A stretch of 64,000 nucleotides of DNA from CAVTUU01 sp045804965 (GTDB lineage: Bacteria; Chloroflexota; Chloroflexia; Thermomicrobiales; UBA6265). The position numbers were made by a program, and so were the translations under genes. Every line of letters begins with the position of its first letter. Position 1 is the first letter of the stretch. Positions 62,791 through 64,000 of this stretch are shown piece after piece. The notes below the pieces were generated by a model. The model did no database searches and was not told where the DNA came from. It was given only the letters and a program-made list of their open reading frames with translations. Where the stretch lies: the NCBI GenBank assembly GCA_045804965.1, contig JBJMMD010000036.1, positions 30,736 to 94,735 on the forward strand, in the 5' to 3' direction.

Positions 62791-62847
62791 TGCTTTGGGC
62801 TTCTCGCGCCTGACAATGCGGCATCGTGCTTGGAGAGGAGAAGGTGG

Positions 62848-63113
62848 ATGCGCTCGGCGATTGAGCTGGAGCTTTCGCAACTCAACACGTTGTTCAGAAA
62901 CATGGACACGTCGTCATTTCCTGCGGCTCACGCATTTCCGCAGGCAGTCGCGATGTTTGTGCGGCTCTTTTCGGGGCCGGCGAGCGCCCCCACCCGGACG
63001 ATGTCAGCCAGTGGGCGCGCGATCATGGCTGGAGCGAGCAGAATGGACGTGATCTCGGCGAAATGGGCGACGTGGTCTACTACACCCTGAAGGAAGTTGG
63101 CCGCATCAAATGA
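62848..63113 (+). pseudogene. Possible frameshifted small gene
   Basis: One frame from ATG 62848 (MRSAIELELSQLNTLFRNMD) reads through to 63090. From about 62960 a different frame reads like a genuine C-terminus: RPHPDDVSQWARDHGWSEQ, GRDLGEMGDVVYYTLKEVGR, stop at 63111-63113. The two can be joined only by a frameshift near 62880-62960. Neither half has a recognised family, and a ribosome site (GGAGAAGGTGG) does precede the ATG. It may be a mutated gene, a sequencing or assembly error, or chance. Confidence 0.3.
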
Positions 63114-63240
63114 CGCTGGCGCTGATCGTCGCCGTGTGGGATCTAGGCTACGGTATGTTGGTGGTCAGGCTGATCGGTGGATGGCGCTGATCGATGGCCG
63201 GCCCTCCCACCGCTGACGAGAGCAACGCGGCGATAAGCCG

Positions 63241-63272
63241 TACGGCCTCGGGCTTCGGCGTAGGGCCGTTGG
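63241..63272 (+). repeat. Terminator-like palindrome, copy E
   Basis: TACGGCCTCGGGCTTCGG followed by CGTAGGGCCGTTGGC, nearly identical to copy D in its first 18 bases. It lies 53 nt before the RidA-family ATG. Confidence 0.85.
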
Positions 63273-63324
63273 CTTGACGATCACTGTTGCACTGACCGGA
63301 CCAAAGAACGAACAGGAGTTGATC

Positions 63325-63816
63325 ATGCGCATCGAAGCCAAGCTCAACGAGCTCGGACTTGTTCTCCCGGAGCCGATGAAGGTGCCCACCGGGCTGCAAT
63401 TGCCGTTTGCTTGGGTGCGTGTCCGCGGCCATCGGGTCTACATTTCCGGTCATGTCGCGACGGACGCCGACGGGTCGCTCGCCCAGCCGCTAGGCAAGGT
63501 CGGCGCCGAGGTGACGCCCGAGCAGGGGTATCAATCAGCACGGCTGGTGGCCCTGGCGCACCTGGGCAGTCTTCAACGAGCGCTCGGTGACCTCGACCGC
63601 GTGACCGCCTGGCTACGCGTGTTCGCGATGGTCAATGTGGCGCCGGGCTTTGACCAGACACCGCTGGTCACCAATGGCTACTCGGATTTGATCCTGGAGT
63701 TATACGGTGAGGAGATCGGCCTGCATGCGCGCTCCTCCATCGGGATGATGCTGCCGCTGAACGCGCCGGTTAACTGCGAGGCCGAAGTTGAGATTGATGG
63801 CGAGCGCCAAGCCTGA
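63325..63816 (+). CDS. RidA (YjgF/YER057c/UK114) family protein
   Basis: 163-residue RidA-superfamily protein. It has the LNELGLVLPEPMKVPTGLQL N-terminus, VRVRGHRVYISGHVATDADG, a trimer-interface region QGYQSARLVALAHLGSLQRA, LDRVTAWLRVFAMVNVAPGF and the C-terminal IGLHARSSIGMMLPLNAPVN, where the Arg of the imine-hydrolysing site (HARSSIG) is conserved. The length and the ARSSIGM motif fit the longer subgroup rather than canonical RidA of about 130 residues. It may deaminate reactive enamine/imine metabolites. AGGAG precedes the ATG at 63325 by 8 nt. The earlier in-frame start is not supported. Confidence 0.9.
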   Translation: MRIEAKLNELGLVLPEPMKVPTGLQLPFAWVRVRGHRVYISGHVATDADGSLAQPLGKVGAEVTPEQGYQSARLVALAHLGSLQRALGDLDRVTAWLRVFAMVNVAPGFDQTPLVTNGYSDLILELYGEEIGLHARSSIGMMLPLNAPVNCEAEVEIDGERQA

Positions 63817-63932
63817 TCGGACAGCTTCACGTGATCGGCGAGCCGGACGAGTGGGAAGCCCTCTACGATCCGGTGACCGACCAAGGGCGATTGCGGGCGA
63901 AACGGAGTGCACCGTGAGCGACCCCGCGACGG

Positions 63933-64000
63933 TTAGCGTCGCCGCGGTTGGCGCTTTTGGACCTTCCGCGGCTTGGGCTTCTTGACCTTGTGGGGCAGGG
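63933..64000 (-). CDS. C-terminal end of a basic protein (partial)
   Basis: On the minus strand the edge of the window reads LPHKVKKPKPRKVQKRQPRR followed by Arg and a TAA at 63935-63933. The strongly basic Lys/Arg/Pro tail resembles the end of a nucleic-acid-binding or ribosome-associated protein, but only about 21 residues are visible and no family can be named. It may also be a chance frame. Confidence 0.3.
   Translation of the reverse strand, partial: LPHKVKKPKPRKVQKRQPRRR

Overview
The window looks like chromosomal DNA of a GC-rich bacterium, most likely a member of Chloroflexota related to Thermomicrobia. This is inferred, not proven. The support is the low-complexity TPVASP-type linkers behind signal peptides, Tat-type leaders on small exported proteins, a lone Flp pilin, a CIRCE-controlled dnaJ, many GTG/TTG starts and tightly overlapping operons. 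No rRNA, CRISPR array, transposase or recognisable integrase was seen.

Layout. 0-2.8 kb: the end of a prolyl oligopeptidase, a ChbG-type deacetylase and a RibD-like reductase. 2.9-5.9 kb: a short UvrA-like ATPase that lacks the UvrB-binding segment, a small cysteine-motif ORF and tRNA-Arg(UCU). 6-7.6 kb: small housekeeping or unknown proteins and a UPF0173 hydrolase. 7.7-13.3 kb: a minus-strand catabolic operon (Cys/Met lyase, class V aminotransferase, creatininase-like amidase, polysaccharide deacetylase/allantoinase-like protein, amidohydrolase) whose last genes overlap by ATGA. 13.5-19.9 kb: an ADP-ribosylglycohydrolase homologue, a molybdopterin oxidoreductase, a GNAT, CIRCE-dnaJ, an ABC-2 exporter pair and an Flp pilin. 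20.4-26.4 kb: a DegS-like kinase with a degenerate ATPase domain, tRNA-Gln(UUG), glmU-prs, a CorC-like protein and birA.

26.6-33.7 kb is a plus-strand acyl-CoA oxidation operon: acyl-CoA dehydrogenase, thiolase, gamma-carbonic-anhydrase-like protein, enoyl-CoA hydratase, EtfB, EtfA and a FixC-type flavoprotein. Together these can oxidise acyl-CoA esters and pass electrons to quinone. 33.8-45.6 kb: a duplicated-domain secreted protein, a HyuA-type ATPase, a 1456-residue Fe-S nuclease/helicase fusion, a very long Asp-box propeller protein, a DUF2171 protein with a clear terminator, and a truncated haemoglobin.

45.7-57.1 kb is one minus-strand glycan operon: GT2, gmhA, gmhB, hldE, three GT9s, two GT4s, an SDR and another GT9. 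It encodes the whole route from sedoheptulose 7-phosphate to ADP-D,D-heptose together with four heptosyltransferase-family enzymes, which is notable if the host has no LPS.

57.1-64 kb has an accessory character: an AAA ATPase fragment, a HEAT protein, a PfpI protein, a 3'-half tRNA-Lys(CUU) fragment broken at the anticodon loop (a candidate attachment site), a Tat-leader ORF split by an in-frame TAG, GYD, PEBP and RidA proteins, and five copies of a terminator-like palindrome.
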